From Thereva unica (lineage: Eukaryota; Arthropoda; Insecta; Diptera; Therevidae), in NCBI GenBank assembly GCA_949987705.1, contig CATLJY010000880.1:1-64000 (forward strand): 64,000 nucleotides of DNA. The letters are read 5' to 3'. The translations under genes and the position numbers were made by a program. The notes beneath the pieces are model-generated. The model saw only the letters and a list, made by a program, of their open reading frames with translations. It was not told the DNA's origin and searched no databases. Below are positions 1-10,324 of this stretch, in pieces. Each line of letters begins with the position of its first letter. Positions within the stretch are counted from its first letter, which is position 1.

Positions 1-1
1 T

Positions 2-106
2 TACAACAATAGCGTTTGTTGGTACCATCGAAAATTCGGCGATAAAGCGAAAAAATGCTTAGAACCATGCAATAAGAACACAGCACCCTCCGATCCAAAA
101 AACTAA
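2..106 (+). CDS. Gypsy element 1: C-terminal end of Gag (partial)
   Basis: The frame is open from the window edge to TAA at 104-106. It encodes the tail of a Ty3/Gypsy Gag with a compact [18 protein letters not shown] motif, a Cys/His arrangement seen just before the protease in many arthropod Gypsy elements. The rest of gag and the 5' LTR lie outside the window. The frame overlaps the upstream extension of pol, which is in the -1 frame, and ends exactly at a slippery heptamer, so Gag and Gag-Pol are probably made from one RNA. Identity rests on the motif and on the intact pol that follows. Confidence 0.75.
   Translation, partial: YNNSVCWYHRKFGDKAKKCLEPCNKNTAPSDPKN
97..106 (+). promoter_or_regulatory. 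-1 ribosomal frameshift site, A AAA AAC followed by UAA
   Basis: Read in the Gag frame, the last base of CCA followed by AAA AAC gives the canonical X XXY YYZ heptamer A AAA AAC (97-103). The Gag stop TAA follows at once (104-106). Slipping back one base moves ribosomes into the pol frame, which is open from position 76. I did not model a downstream stimulatory structure. Confidence 0.8.
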
Positions 107-3100
107 ATACTACAGCCTCGTGTGCGGCAACGAAGGCAAACGGGTATTCACGCCGCCTTTTCCTTCTGGACAAAAACAGTAAAATAATGTTCCTTATCGA
201 TACAGGAGCAGAAGTATCCATCATACCTAAAAGAGTTATACCAAACGTAACCATGCGAAAAAGTCCCCAGTTAATATCAGCTAACGGCACACCCATCTCC
301 ACTTTCGGTTACAAACACTTAGCTTTGAACCTCGGCTTACGTCGGAATTTCGATCACACCTTTACAATCGCAGCCCTGGATTACGCCATCATAGGCGCAG
401 ATTTTTTACATAGATTTAATTTAGCAGTTGATCTGCGACACCGGAGACTCATCGATCAAACCACTACATTATCGATCAATTGCATGTCACGTAAATGCAA
501 CGCGGACACCCCCAAACTTCTGGCCATTGAAGGGGAATATGGAGCCATCCTTAACGACTTCCCATCATTAAAAGCCCCACCAAATTTCAACTTGAATGTT
601 CAACATGCGGTGGTACACCGAATACATACCCGAGGTCCCTTACCGACTGCTCGTCCTAGAAGACTACACCCACAAAAGTTCGCCATAGCAAAAGAAGAAT
701 TCGAAACCATGGTCAGAATGGGTATTTGCCGCCCATCTTCGTCTTCTGTGGCTTCACCCTTGCACATGGTCCCCAAAAAAGATGCTACCTGGCGTCCCTG
801 TGGCGACTATCGCCAACTCAACAACGTCACAGAATTCGACAAATATCCACTTCCAAACATACAGGATTTCACTACCAGCCTTCACGGTTGCACCATTTTC
901 TCAAAAATCGACCTTGTTCGAGCCTACCACCAAATACCGGTAGCCCCGGAGGATATTTATAAGACAGCCGTAATAACCCCCTTCGGGCTATTTGAATTTT
1001 TGAGGATGCCATTTGGCGTTAAAAACGGTGCTCAAACCTTCCAGCGTTTCATTAATGAGGTATTGGCAGGTCTTGACTTTGTTTTTTGTTATATTGACGA
1101 CATACTTATCGGCAGTAAATCGCCCGCCGAACACAAAGAGCATTTACGCCTTCTTTTTAAGAGGCTACAGGAACAAGGCATTAACATCAACCCAGAAAAA
1201 TGCCTCCTCGGCCAAACGGAGCTTGATTATTTGGGACACACCATCACCACGAAAGGTATATTACCTTCCCAAGACAAAATAAAAGCATTGATCGATTATC
1301 AACGGCCTCACGTAATAAAGAATCTGCAACGTTTTTTAGGGATGGCCAACTTCTACCATCGTTTTATTCCGCGATTCTCGGCAATTGCCGAACCATTATA
1401 TGACCTCATTAAACAAACGAATTCAAACAAAAAGAAATCAAATATAATCGAATGGAAACAAAACCACGAAGAAGCTTTTAACGAGCTAAAAACCAAACTG
1501 CAAAATTGCACCTTGCTCGCACATCCGAACCCGACCGCTAAACTAAGCGTATGGGTAGACGCATCCGGGGACGCAGTGGGAGGTGTCATCCAGCAGTCTA
1601 ACGGCAACCACTGGGAGCCACTTAGTTTCTTTTCCCGAAGGCTACAACCAGCCGAAAAAAGATATTCCGCCTTTGACCGCGAATTACTAGCTCTTTACCT
1701 AACTATTAAACACTATAGATATTTCCTCGAGGGCAAGGACTTCTGTGTATACACAGATCATAAGCCCCTCACAACCGCTATAACATCAAAAACAGATAAA
1801 TCTCCTCGGCAAACCAACCACTTGTCATATATTTCAGAATTTACTAATGACATCAGATTTATCAAAGGTTGCCAAAACATAGTCTCTGACACCCTTTCAA
1901 GAGCTCATATCGACGTTATTGAAAATAACAAAAAAATAGATCATGCGATCTTAAGTCAAGAGCAACAAACCGACGAGGAATTACAAGCTCTCCTCACCAG
2001 CAATGAGAACAAAACTCAATCATTCGTTTTGAAGAAAATACACATACCCCTCGATAATATGGATATCTGGTGCGAGACGACAACCGGCACCGATCGGCCT
2101 TACATCCCAGAAAGGCTCCGCCGTACCATATTCAATGCGGTACATAACCTTTCACACCCGAGTATTAGGTGCACCAACAAGCTTATTACCTCGAAGTACT
2201 TTTGGCCAAACATGAACAAAGAGATAAACATGTGGTCGAAATCCTGCATCCCCTGCCAGAAGGCAAAAGTCATTCGGCACACGGCAGCTCCACAAGGAAA
2301 ATTTAACGTACCCTCAGGAAGATTCCAACACATTCACATGGACATAGTTGGCCCACTTCCTCCCTCTAATGGACACACATATTTGCTAACGATTAAGGAC
2401 CGTTTCTCACGTTGGGCCGAAGCCATACCAATTAGAAACATTGAAAGCAAAACTGTTTGCAACGCTTTCCTCCACAACTGGGTTGCACGTTTTGGCATAT
2501 GCCAAACCTTGACAACAGACCAAGCCACTCAGTTCGAGTCCACCTTGTTCAAGGAGCTATCAGGGATTTTAGGATGCCATCGAATTCGAACTACCACCTA
2601 CCACCCGCAGTCCAACGGAATGGTAGAGAGATTTCACCGACAGCTTAAAGTAGCCATCCGTGCGTCCCCTCAGCCAAAAGATTGGTACAACAACTTACCA
2701 TGGATTCTGTTAGGAATCCGTTCCGCGCTAATCGAAGATATAGGTTTTTCACCGGCACAATTGCTCTATGGACAAACCCTTCGCCTTCCAGGCGAGTTCA
2801 TCACCCAACAGACATCCCCCGACCTTAAAATAACAAGTACTATAGCCAGGGAAATTCAGGACAACATCATTAACATTAGACCCATACCTTCGCGAATCAG
2901 AAAACAGAACAAAATCTTTGTCCCTCAAAATATGGAAAATTGCACTCATGTATTTATAAAAGATGCGATATATAAAGGAAGTTTAAACCCACCTTATACG
3001 GGCCCACATAAAGTAGTTTCAAGAAAGGACAATGTGTTCAAGGTGTGCCTCGATGGAAAAAAAGAATTTATTAACATTGATCGCATCAAACCCGCTTACA

Positions 3101-3177
3101 TTTTAGATTCAGACACTTTCAGCCAAGCCCCAAACACAAGGTCAATTAACAAACCTAAGGTAATGTTTAAACTGTAG
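103..3177 (+). CDS. pol: Gypsy element 1: Pol polyprotein (protease, RT, RNase H, integrase)
   Basis: Intact Ty3/Gypsy Pol. The frame is open from 76 and is entered by -1 frameshifting at 103; the first ATG is at 187. Numbered from that Met, the protease active site is [10 protein letters not shown] (D5). RT spans about 165-350 with CYIDDIL (302-305). RNase H follows at about 455-570 (WVDASG, YTDHKPL). The integrase zinc-binding region is about 653-690 (HNLSHPS, CIPCQK), and the catalytic triad is D719 (HMDIVG), D778 (TTDQAT) and E814 (MVERF). No stop or frameshift interrupts about 3 kb, so this is a recent or recently active copy. Domain order with integrase last fixes it as Ty3/Gypsy rather than copia. 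No envelope-like ORF follows. Confidence 0.95.
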   Translation, partial: LNTTASCAATKANGYSRRLFLLDKNSKIMFLIDTGAEVSIIPKRVIPNVTMRKSPQLISANGTPISTFGYKHLALNLGLRRNFDHTFTIAALDYAIIGADFLHRFNLAVDLRHRRLIDQTTTLSINCMSRKCNADTPKLLAIEGEYGAILNDFPSLKAPPNFNLNVQHAVVHRIHTRGPLPTARPRRLHPQKFAIAKEEFETMVRMGICRPSSSSVASPLHMVPKKDATWRPCGDYRQLNNVTEFDKYPLPNIQDFTTSLHGCTIFSKIDLVRAYHQIPVAPEDIYKTAVITPFGLFEFLRMPFGVKNGAQTFQRFINEVLAGLDFVFCYIDDILIGSKSPAEHKEHLRLLFKRLQEQGININPEKCLLGQTELDYLGHTITTKGILPSQDKIKALIDYQRPHVIKNLQRFLGMANFYHRFIPRFSAIAEPLYDLIKQTNSNKKKSNIIEWKQNHEEAFNELKTKLQNCTLLAHPNPTAKLSVWVDASGDAVGGVIQQSNGNHWEPLSFFSRRLQPAEKRYSAFDRELLALYLTIKHYRYFLEGKDFCVYTDHKPLTTAITSKTDKSPRQTNHLSYISEFTNDIRFIKGCQNIVSDTLSRAHIDVIENNKKIDHAILSQEQQTDEELQALLTSNENKTQSFVLKKIHIPLDNMDIWCETTTGTDRPYIPERLRRTIFNAVHNLSHPSIRCTNKLITSKYFWPNMNKEINMWSKSCIPCQKAKVIRHTAAPQGKFNVPSGRFQHIHMDIVGPLPPSNGHTYLLTIKDRFSRWAEAIPIRNIESKTVCNAFLHNWVARFGICQTLTTDQATQFESTLFKELSGILGCHRIRTTTYHPQSNGMVERFHRQLKVAIRASPQPKDWYNNLPWILLGIRSALIEDIGFSPAQLLYGQTLRLPGEFITQQTSPDLKITSTIAREIQDNIINIRPIPSRIRKQNKIFVPQNMENCTHVFIKDAIYKGSLNPPYTGPHKVVSRKDNVFKVCLDGKKEFINIDRIKPAYILDSDTFSQAPNTRSINKPKVMFKL

Positions 3178-3344
3178 CTAAATGATATTCAAAATTTAAT
3201 ATTTAAACAACCCTGTACTAAGAACACATATGTAAGATAACTATCTGTAAGATTTAGGAACTTGAATTAAAATTATTTTTTTTCCATTAATGAAGTATAA
3301 ATTAGCAAGCTAAGAATTTTAACGACTTATTAAGAAAGATTTAT
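3178..3344 (+). other. 3' UTR of Gypsy element 1, no gene
   Basis: AT-rich sequence between the pol stop and the inserted satellite-bearing repeat. It contains no ORF. It presumably rejoins the sequence after 6243 that leads to a polypurine tract. Confidence 0.5.
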
Positions 3345-3689
3345 ATAGTAACTAGCATAAAACCCGCGTGCCTTGCAACGCCTTTAAAAACTGTTTATTA
3401 TGTGCGATGTTTTCCTTAAAAAAAAACCAACAAAAAAGTCAGCTGTTATTATCCCTAAAAAGGGTTTATTATAGTGCATTTTTTTAATAAATATGGTAAA
3501 CAAATTACTGCGAATATCACCTCTCCTCAACAAATCTGCAAGTTTTAAAGTAGATTGGCATGTATATGTCATCAAGAAAAGTGACATTTTAGGGTTTGAC
3601 GAACGTTCGTTAAGTATGTTCGCCTATTTACGTGGATGTAAGAAATTATGAAGCAATCACAAATGAATATTAAATAAAGTGAATTTCGA

Positions 3690-5971
3690 GTCATTCATTT
3701 CTACGTGATTATAGGGATGCACTGTCAAAATTTCAGCCCTTCAGCTTCAGAGGTTTGGGTTAACCCCATTTCATCCCCTTAGGGGATGAATTTCGAATAC
3801 TCGCCTCTTAGTGGATGTCCATGTCATTATAGGGATGCACTGTCCAAATTTCAACCCTGTAGTTCCAGTAGTTTGGTAAACCAAATTTGACCCCTTTAGG
3901 GGATGAATTTCGAAAAATCGCTTCTTAGTAAATGTCCACGATGCACTGTCAAAATTTCAGCCGTTTAGCTCCAGCGGTTTGGCTTAACCCCATTTAACCC
4001 CCTTAGGGGATAAATTTCAATCGTCCCTAAGTGGATGCCCACGTCATTGTAGTGATGCACGGTCAAAATTAGAGCCCTCCAGCTTCAGCGGTGTGGGTTA
4101 ATCCCATTTCACCCCATTAGGGGATAAATTTCGAAAAATCGCTTCTTAGTGGATGTCCACGTCATTAAGGGGATGCACTGTCAAAATTTCAGCCCTATAG
4201 CTCCAGCGGTTTGGATAAACCCCATTTCACCCCCTTAGGGGATGAATTTCGAAAAATCGCTTTATAGTGGATGTCCACTCCATTATAGAGATGCACTGTC
4301 CAAATTTCAGCCCTATAGCTTTAGCGGTTTGTAAAAACCCCATTTCACACCCTTAGGGTATGAATTTCGAAAAATCGCTCTTTAGTGGATGTAAACGTCA
4401 TTATAGGGATGCTCTGTCAAAATTTCAGCCGTATAGCTTTAGAGGTTTGTATAAACCCCATTTCACACCCTTAGGGGATGAATTTCGAAAAATCGCTCTT
4501 TAGTGGATGTCCACGTCATTATAGGGATGCACTGTTAAAATTTCAATTCTATAGCTCCAGCGGTTTGGATAAACCCTATTTCACCCCCTTAAGGGATGAA
4601 TTTCGAAAAATTGCTTTATAGTGGATGTCCACGCCATTATAGAGATGCACTGTCAAAATTTTAGCCCTATAGCTCCAACGGTTTGGATAAACCCCTTTTC
4701 ACCCCCTTAGGGAATGAATTTCGAAAAATCGCTTTTTAGTGGATGTAAACGTCATTATAGGGGTGCACTGTCAAACTTTCAGCCCTATAACTCCAGCGGT
4801 TTGGGTAAACCCGCTTAGGGGATGAATTTCGAAAAATCGCTTCTTAGTGGATGACCACGCCATTATAGGGATGCACTGTCAAAATTTCAGCCCTATAGCT
4901 CCAAAGGTTTGGATAAACCCCATTTCACCCCCTTAGGGGATGAATTTCGAAAAATCGTTTCTTAGTGGATGACCACGCCATTATAGGAATGCATTGTCAA
5001 AATTTCAGCCCTATAGCTCCAACGGTTTGGATAAACCCCATTTCACCCCCTTAGGGGATGAATTTCGAAAAATCGCTTCTTAGTGGATGTCCACGCCATT
5101 ATAGGGATGCACTGTCAAAATTTCAGCCCTATAGCTCCAGCGGTTTGGGTAAACCCCATTTCACCCCCTTAGGGGATGAATTTCGAAAAATCGTTTCTTA
5201 GTGGATGTCCACGCCATTATAGGAATGCACTGTCAAAATTTCAGCCCTATAGCTCCAACGGTTTGGATAAACCCCATTTCACCCCCTTAGGGGATGAATT
5301 TCGAAAAATCGCTTCTTAGTGGATGTCCACGCCATTATAGGGATGCACTGTCAAAATTTCAGCCCTAAAGCTCCAGCGGTTTGGGTAAACCCCATTTCAC
5401 CCCCTTAGGGGATGAATTTCGAAAAATCGCTTCTTAGTGGATGTCCACGCCATTATAGGGATGCACTGTCAAAATTTCAGCCCTATAGCTCCAACGGTTT
5501 GGATAAACCCCATTTCACCCCTTAGGGGATGAATTTCGAAAAATCGCTTCTTAGTGGATGTCCACGCCATTATAGGGATGCACTGTCAAAATTTCAGCCC
5601 TATAGCTCCAGCGGTTTGGGTAAACCCCATTTCACCCCCTTAGGGGATGAATTTCGAAAAATCGCTTCTTAGTGGATGTCCACGCCATTATAGGGATGCA
5701 CTGTCAAAATTTCAGCCCTATAGCTCCAGCGGTTTGGGTAAACCCCATTTCACCCCCTTAGGGGATGAATTTCGAAAAATCGCTTCTTAGTGGATGTCCA
5801 CGCCATTATAGGGATGCACTGTCAAAATTTCAGCCCTATAGCTCCAACGGTTTGGATAAGCCCCATTTCACCCCCTTAGGGGATGAATTTCGAAAAATCG
5901 CTTCTTAGTGGATGTCCACGCCATTATAGGGATGCACTGTCAAAATTTCAGCCCTTTAGCTCTAGCGGTTT
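3690..5971. repeat. 118-bp satellite array, about 19 copies
   Basis: Spacing of the landmark TAGGGGATGAATTTCG is exactly 118 bp in the right half (5641, 5759, 5877). Each unit contains GGATGCACTGTCAAAATTTC, AGCCCTATAGCTCCA and CACCCCCTTAGGGGATGAAT. The right-hand units are nearly identical, whereas the left-hand units (3.7-4.8 kb) are diverged and carry small deletions. No ORF is conserved across units. Confidence 0.95.
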
Positions 5972-6168
5972 AAGTTGTGCGTTGTCTGTCAGTCAGTTAC
6001 TTTTTATACAATAGAAAAAAATCCCCTTGCAACTTATTGAACCCCATTTCACCCCCTTCAACCCTTTTGTTCTCTATAAAAAGTAGCCTATGTCCGTCTC
6101 CAAGGTCTAAACTATGTCTGTTGCAAATTTCATCAAAATCGGTTTAGTGGTTTAGGCGTGAAAGCGTA

Positions 6169-6169
<1 letters not shown>

Positions 6170-6209
<40 letters not shown>
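6170..6209. repeat. (CAGA)n microsatellite
   Basis: About ten perfect CAGA units immediately precede the TTACTTTCGCATTTATAATA tail of the satellite-bearing element. Confidence 0.95.
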
Positions 6210-6290
6210 GTTACTTTCGCATTTATAATATTAGTAAGGATAATATTTTATATCTTCTTCCTCTCTTTTATTACATCATTATTTCTTTTT

Positions 6291-6424
6291 ATAAGAGGGG
6301 GAGTGATGTAGCGGCAACACGATCAACTAAATTTCCCACTATCGGAAGTACTCAAGAACAACACCAACTTCACACTTCAGAAGTTACCGCTAGATCAGCC
6401 TCCCGCAAATCGATAGTTTTAACC
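6291..6424 (+). mobile_element. Probable polypurine tract and partial 3' LTR of Gypsy 1
   Basis: The run AAGAGGGGGAG (6293-6303) is a typical Ty3 polypurine tract, followed by TGATGTAGCGGCAAC, which would open the 3' LTR. The LTR is cut off where the - strand Gypsy 2 pol begins (about 6425). Without the matching 5' LTR in the window this is inference. Confidence 0.45.
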
Positions 6425-6895
6425 TTAATCAGTCCTGTAGTTGAAGTCGTGAAATAAAGAGGGTTTTTGATAACCTCCGGAGTTTATTATTTTTTGTTGT
6501 AGTTTATTGTACTCATTGTCACTAAGTTCTGTATAAATGCCGATTTTTCCGGGTACGATGTTTCTTCGCAAGATATCTGATAGATTATTATCTAAATCTT
6601 CAGGGCTGATATATATTTTCTTATTTTTATGTTTTATTTCGTACTCTTTGATCTTATTATTTGTCAATATAATTTGTGTTTTGAAACGATTTACTACAGT
6701 GTTCAATATCGGGAAATGATTTTGAAGATCTTCTGTTTGTGAGTGAACTCTCCATGCTTCTCGTATCTGCGTTATTTTGCATAGATATTCCGGAAAGTTC
6801 TTCAGAATTTTCCATTGCTTCATTTGTATTACTAGCATTGTTTTGCATTGGTAGACAAGTATGTTCAGAATTGTCATTCGGTTGCTCAACTGCAT
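6425..6895 (-). pseudogene. Gypsy 2: RNase H-integrase linker, frameshifted from pol
   Basis: This frame continues pol after a frameshift in about 6750-6895. It encodes the linker (VNRFKTQIILTNNK, VPGKIGIYTELSDNEY) that normally precedes the integrase zinc finger. It ends at TAA at the junction with the Gypsy 1 LTR-like sequence, so no integrase motif is present. The element cannot integrate by itself. Confidence 0.65.
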
Positions 6896-8768
6896 TTATC
6901 TCATTTGTATCAACATTAATTCTACTAAGAAAGTCAGCTATCCTGTTTTCTTTCCCTTTTATATATTCGATGTTTACATTATACTCCCCCAATTTGAGCA
7001 ACCATCGATAAAGTCGTGGATTAACATCTTTTCCCTGAGTTTTAGTATGAAGCCACTTAAGTGGTTGATGATCAGTTAAAAGATCAAATTTTACACCATA
7101 TAAATATGGCCTGAAATAATTCGTAGACCAAACAATAGCTAATAACTCTTTTTCGGTCGTTGAGTACTTACGTTCATGTTCATTCAAAGTCCTACTGGCA
7201 AAACATATAGGATGGTTATTTTGTTGCAGTATCGCTCCAATTGCATATGAACTTGCGTCAGTTATTAATTGAAATTTTTTATTAAATTCCGGATACTTTA
7301 ATACTAGAGCCTCTGTAATGCTTCTTTTGAGTTTCTCAAAGGCAATACTGTAATTGACATCGTTAAGATTAATTTTGATATTCTTTTTCAAATATTTGAT
7401 CATTGGCTGAGCTACTTTAGCATAATCTTTAATAAATTTTCTATAGTAGCCAGTTATACCTAAAAACGATTTTATTTGTTTTTGAGTTTGTGGCAATTTC
7501 AGATTAAGAATGTCTTCTACCTTTTTAGGATTAGGTTTGACGCCTTCAGGAGTCAGAATATGACCTAGGTATTCAGTTTCTTTAGCGAAAAATTTACATT
7601 TGTCGCCTTGAATTTTTAAATTGTGAAGTCGTAATTTATTAAGTATCTGTTTAATACTATTGACATGCTCCTCTAATGTGGTGCTAAATATCAAAATGTC
7701 GTCTAAATATACGACACATATTTTGTTGATAAACTCTTTTAAAACAAAATTCATCAACCGTCGAAAAGTAGCGGGGGCATTTTTGAGGCCAAAGGGCATT
7801 CTCAGATATTCATAATGCCCCTGAGGTGTGGAGAAGGCCGTCTTTTTGCGATCTTCTTCTTTCAGTAGAATTTGGTGAAAGCCCTTCGCTAAATCTAATG
7901 TAGTGAAATATTGTGCCCTACCGAGTTTATCTAATATGTTTTCAACATTGGGGATTGGGAATTTGTCATCTACAGTGATCTCATTGAGTTTTCTGTAATC
8001 GATGACAATTCTCCATTTTTTCACTGCTGAATTGTCCATTTTTTTTGGAACGATCCACAACGGGCTATTATAAGGGGAATTGCTTTCCCTTATAATGCCT
8101 TTTTCAAGCATATCTGAGATTTGAGACGATATTTCTTGCTCATGTATTTGTGGATATCTAAATATTTTTGAATATATAGGTCTATCATTTGTCGTGATTA
8201 TTTCATGTTCAATGTCAGAGGTGTTAGTTAACTGATCACCCTCTTTAAAGAAAAGATCTTTATGAATTTTTAATATATTTTTTAAATGGTGTCTCTCATC
8301 AGAGTTTAAGGAGTTGTATAAATTTGTGAATTCTTCATCTTTTGCATAAGTTTCCAGCTGACAGATTTCACCGAATTTATATGAATAGTAATTTATAATT
8401 TCAATGTCATTATCATTAATTGTCAAAATATCTTCTTTCATATTTATAATTGCACCTAATGGTTTAAGTAAATTCTGGCCTAATATACCGTCAAAGGACT
8501 TGTAGCTAAATTTGGCCAACTTCCATTTCATGTATGCGTCTTGTTTAAATTCAAGTGGCAAGTTGGTAATTATTTCCTTGTTAACGAAAATTTCGTCATC
8601 TAAAGTTCTAAAACTATGTGGTTCCCTTAAAAATAATCTTTTATACTGCGGTAATTTGTTTTCATCTAATAATGAAGTGGTTGAACCTGAATCTACAAGG
8701 CACCTAATTTTATTATCATCTATTGATATTTCTACTATTGGTAAGTAAATTTTCGAGGCATCAAGGAA
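6657..8768 (-). CDS. pol: Gypsy element 2: Pol (protease, RT, RNase H)
   Basis: Entered by -1 frameshifting from gag at 8768. The protease active site CLVDSGSTTSLL lies just downstream, at about 8690-8710 on the - strand. RT follows with MPFGLKNAPATF and the catalytic VVYLDDILIF. The RNase H-type region has LITDASSYAIGAI, EKELLAIVW and LLTDHQPLKWL. A reading that begins at 8561 starts at TTG (Leu), not a real initiation codon, and would cut off the protease. The frame ends at 6657 in the linker, where it appears shifted relative to the 6425-6895 frame. RT and RNase H look intact; integrase is missing. Confidence 0.9.
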   Translation of the reverse strand, partial: FLDASKIYLPIVEISIDDNKIRCLVDSGSTTSLLDENKLPQYKRLFLREPHSFRTLDDEIFVNKEIITNLPLEFKQDAYMKWKLAKFSYKSFDGILGQNLLKPLGAIINMKEDILTINDNDIEIINYYSYKFGEICQLETYAKDEEFTNLYNSLNSDERHHLKNILKIHKDLFFKEGDQLTNTSDIEHEIITTNDRPIYSKIFRYPQIHEQEISSQISDMLEKGIIRESNSPYNSPLWIVPKKMDNSAVKKWRIVIDYRKLNEITVDDKFPIPNVENILDKLGRAQYFTTLDLAKGFHQILLKEEDRKKTAFSTPQGHYEYLRMPFGLKNAPATFRRLMNFVLKEFINKICVVYLDDILIFSTTLEEHVNSIKQILNKLRLHNLKIQGDKCKFFAKETEYLGHILTPEGVKPNPKKVEDILNLKLPQTQKQIKSFLGITGYYRKFIKDYAKVAQPMIKYLKKNIKINLNDVNYSIAFEKLKRSITEALVLKYPEFNKKFQLITDASSYAIGAILQQNNHPICFASRTLNEHERKYSTTEKELLAIVWSTNYFRPYLYGVKFDLLTDHQPLKWLHTKTQGKDVNPRLYRWLLKLGEYNVNIEYIKGKENRIADFLSRINVDTNEINAVEQPNDNSEHTCLPMQNNASNTNEAMENSEELSGISMQNNADTRSMESSLTNRRSSKSFPDIEHCSKSFQNTNYIDK

Positions 8769-9643
8769 AAATTTGTTTCGTGTTGTACATGGTCTACTTC
8801 CATTGGATAAGATTTTGTTTGTGTACTTTGTCTACTAAAATTATTGGCTGAATTGTAATAATGGTTTCGTGGATGTGCGGATCTATGTCCAAAATTATTA
8901 TTTGTTTGGTTTGGTTGTCTTTGATAATTATTTTGTCGGAATTGTCCAGATCTCTGTCCAGAGTAATTATTAAAATGTCTTAAATTTTGTTGGTTTTTAT
9001 TCCTATATTGATTCGTATTGTTATTAACCCTAACATTATCTCTAATCATACCTAAGCTTTCTAATAGATTAAATGCTTCACGTAAATTTTTTATGTCTCT
9101 GTTTAGAACTAATGAGGCTAGATTTGCGTCTATATTATTAATAAAAGTACGCAAAATAATGGATTCATTATTCTTGGGATTAAATTCTGTTGGTTTATCC
9201 CTATCGTATTCATATTTTTCATTTAACTTAGATAGTACATTTTTTAAGATTAAAAAATATTCCCTTACTTGACTATTTCTTGCTGAGAATGCTTGTTGGT
9301 ATAATTGATGATAGGTTTCTCGAACGCCGAAATTGGTTATCAAAGCTCCTTTAATGTCTTCCCACGATGCTTCGGTTCCTAAGGTCCGTAAAACATCCAG
9401 AGCTGCTCCTTGGATTTTATTAATGATGATCCGTTGGTAAACATATTGCTTTGCCTGGGGGCAACTATTCAGGAGAGGCAAAATGGTGTCCACTTCCCTC
9501 AAAAATGACGTCAATGCATATTCGTCATTTCCTCTAAATTCGTGGATCCTTTGGGCATCCTTGATGATGTCATCTGCGGATAATCTGAACACAGTTCCTG
9601 TGCTACTTGCTTCATTAGTCATCTTGTGGCACAAAATTTGCAA
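8735..9643 (-). CDS. gag: Gypsy element 2: Gag
   Basis: A 302-residue Gag of the 17.6/297/gypsy type. The N-terminal two thirds form a helical capsid-like region (EFRGNDEYALTSFLREVDTI, FGVRETYHQLYQQAF, IILRTFINNIDANLASLV). The C-terminal third is an Asn/Gln/Arg-rich tail, likely RNA-binding, with no CCHC knuckle, as is usual in this group. A PMEVDHVQ-type segment precedes the frameshift site. The start is the first Met, with a second in-frame Met seven codons later. The frame is intact. It overlaps pol in the -1 frame and is preceded on the - strand by the PBS. Confidence 0.85.
   Translation of the reverse strand: MQILCHKMTNEASSTGTVFRLSADDIIKDAQRIHEFRGNDEYALTSFLREVDTILPLLNSCPQAKQYVYQRIIINKIQGAALDVLRTLGTEASWEDIKGALITNFGVRETYHQLYQQAFSARNSQVREYFLILKNVLSKLNEKYEYDRDKPTEFNPKNNESIILRTFINNIDANLASLVLNRDIKNLREAFNLLESLGMIRDNVRVNNNTNQYRNKNQQNLRHFNNYSGQRSGQFRQNNYQRQPNQTNNNFGHRSAHPRNHYYNSANNFSRQSTQTKSYPMEVDHVQHETNFSLMPRKFTYQ
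8768..8774 (-). promoter_or_regulatory. -1 frameshift site, A AAT TTT, in gag/pol overlap
   Basis: In the Gag frame the - strand reads ACA AAT TTT TCC, giving the canonical heptamer A AAT TTT. Codon phase from the Gag ATG at 9643 is exact (870 bases to AAT). After slippage the next codon is TTC, in frame with the protease. The Gag stop is 31 bases further on. Confidence 0.75.
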
Positions 9644-9869
9644 ATTTCACCCTTTTTATTTAATAAAATTTCCGCTTTCAAACAACAACAAAAAAAAAAT
9701 TTTTTTTGACTGTTACTATTCTTTACTTTACTGGAATGTCACCTTTCTTCTTTTTATTTCACTTCCTTTTTGTTTTTTTATTCACTTTTCATTTTATATT
9801 TTCATTAAAAAAACTTTTCACTTTAAGGAGGAATTTCTTTTTAATTGCGGAATCTTCGGATCGCAATTT

Positions 9870-9882
9870 AACCGACTGCGCC
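9870..9882 (-). other. Primer-binding site of Gypsy element 2
   Basis: The - strand reads GGCGCAGTCGGTT directly after the LTR end ...AACAAAACT. This matches the GGCGCAGTCGG site of 17.6/297-type elements, generally assigned to tRNA-Ser. Confidence 0.7.
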
Positions 9883-10250
9883 AGTTTTGTTTGCTATTCT
9901 TAGGAATAGCCCAACAATTATTTAATTAAATAAAAAAACACTTTACTTTTAAAAGTAAGTTAAAATTTATTACCAAAAGAATAATTAAAATACTACAGCG
10001 ATGACCGCAACCGACAGACCGGTTTGAAAGTTAATTAAGAACTGACTTAATCTAAAACTTCTTAATAGAAGATGCATCTTTATCTAAAAGAGTTAAGTTA
10101 GCAAAAATGCATGGGAAGGAATTTGTCATTTCGTTCTCATGCTGAATCTTAATAATATTCTTGGAACTTAGGAGAAGCTTCGGTTTTAATGTAACATGAC
10201 TTCAAAATTGTCAACTACCGGACGTTGGGTGTCGGATTCGTTTGTCTGCG
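9883..10250 (-). mobile_element. Gypsy element 2: partial 5' LTR (outer end uncertain)
   Basis: Sequence abutting the PBS and reading ...CAAAACT at its inner end on the - strand. The outer limit is not defined because the 3' LTR has been lost. A Helentron-like motif at 10299-10324 suggests the LTR ends before that point. Confidence 0.4.
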
Positions 10251-10298
10251 ATCTTTTTAGAACCGCTGACATAACTCGCGCGTCCTATCTTAAACCGA

Positions 10299-10324
10299 TT
10301 TAATAGACGTTGTCACGTCAAAAA
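10299..10324 (-). repeat. 26-bp motif shared with the Helentron region at 61236
   Basis: The - strand sequence TTTTTGACGTGACAACGTCT followed by ATTAAA is identical to + strand 61236-61261, which lies just upstream of Helentron coding sequence. It is probably the remnant end of a Helentron or a non-autonomous relative. Confidence 0.5.

Larger units (their letters stand above)
3345..6243. repeat. Dispersed element with satellite core, inserted in Gypsy 1 3' UTR
   Basis: The left end carries AAAACCCGCGTGCCTTGCAACG (a variant recurs at 18118). The right end is a block with TTCATCAAAATCGGTTTAG, a (CAGA)n run and TTACTTTCGCATTTATAATA, an arrangement common at ends of non-autonomous arthropod repeats. 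Between them lies a long tandem array. Pol is upstream and a polypurine tract with LTR-like sequence is downstream, so the unit probably inserted into the Gypsy 3' UTR. I found no clear target duplication and leave the class open. Confidence 0.55.
6425..10250 (-). mobile_element. Gypsy element 2 (17.6/297-like), 3'-truncated
   Basis: On the - strand the order is partial 5' LTR, PBS, gag, pol (protease, RT, RNase H, linker). The body stops in the RNase H-integrase linker, so integrase and the 3' LTR are gone. The PBS GGCGCAGTCGG and the basic, zinc-knuckle-free Gag are typical of the 17.6/297 group. The right limit of the LTR is uncertain because there is no second LTR to compare. Confidence 0.8.

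Noticed and set aside
3690..5971. Regular repeats that might suggest a CRISPR array
   Set aside because: Whole 118-bp units are repeated with no unique spacers; the context is an insect TE.
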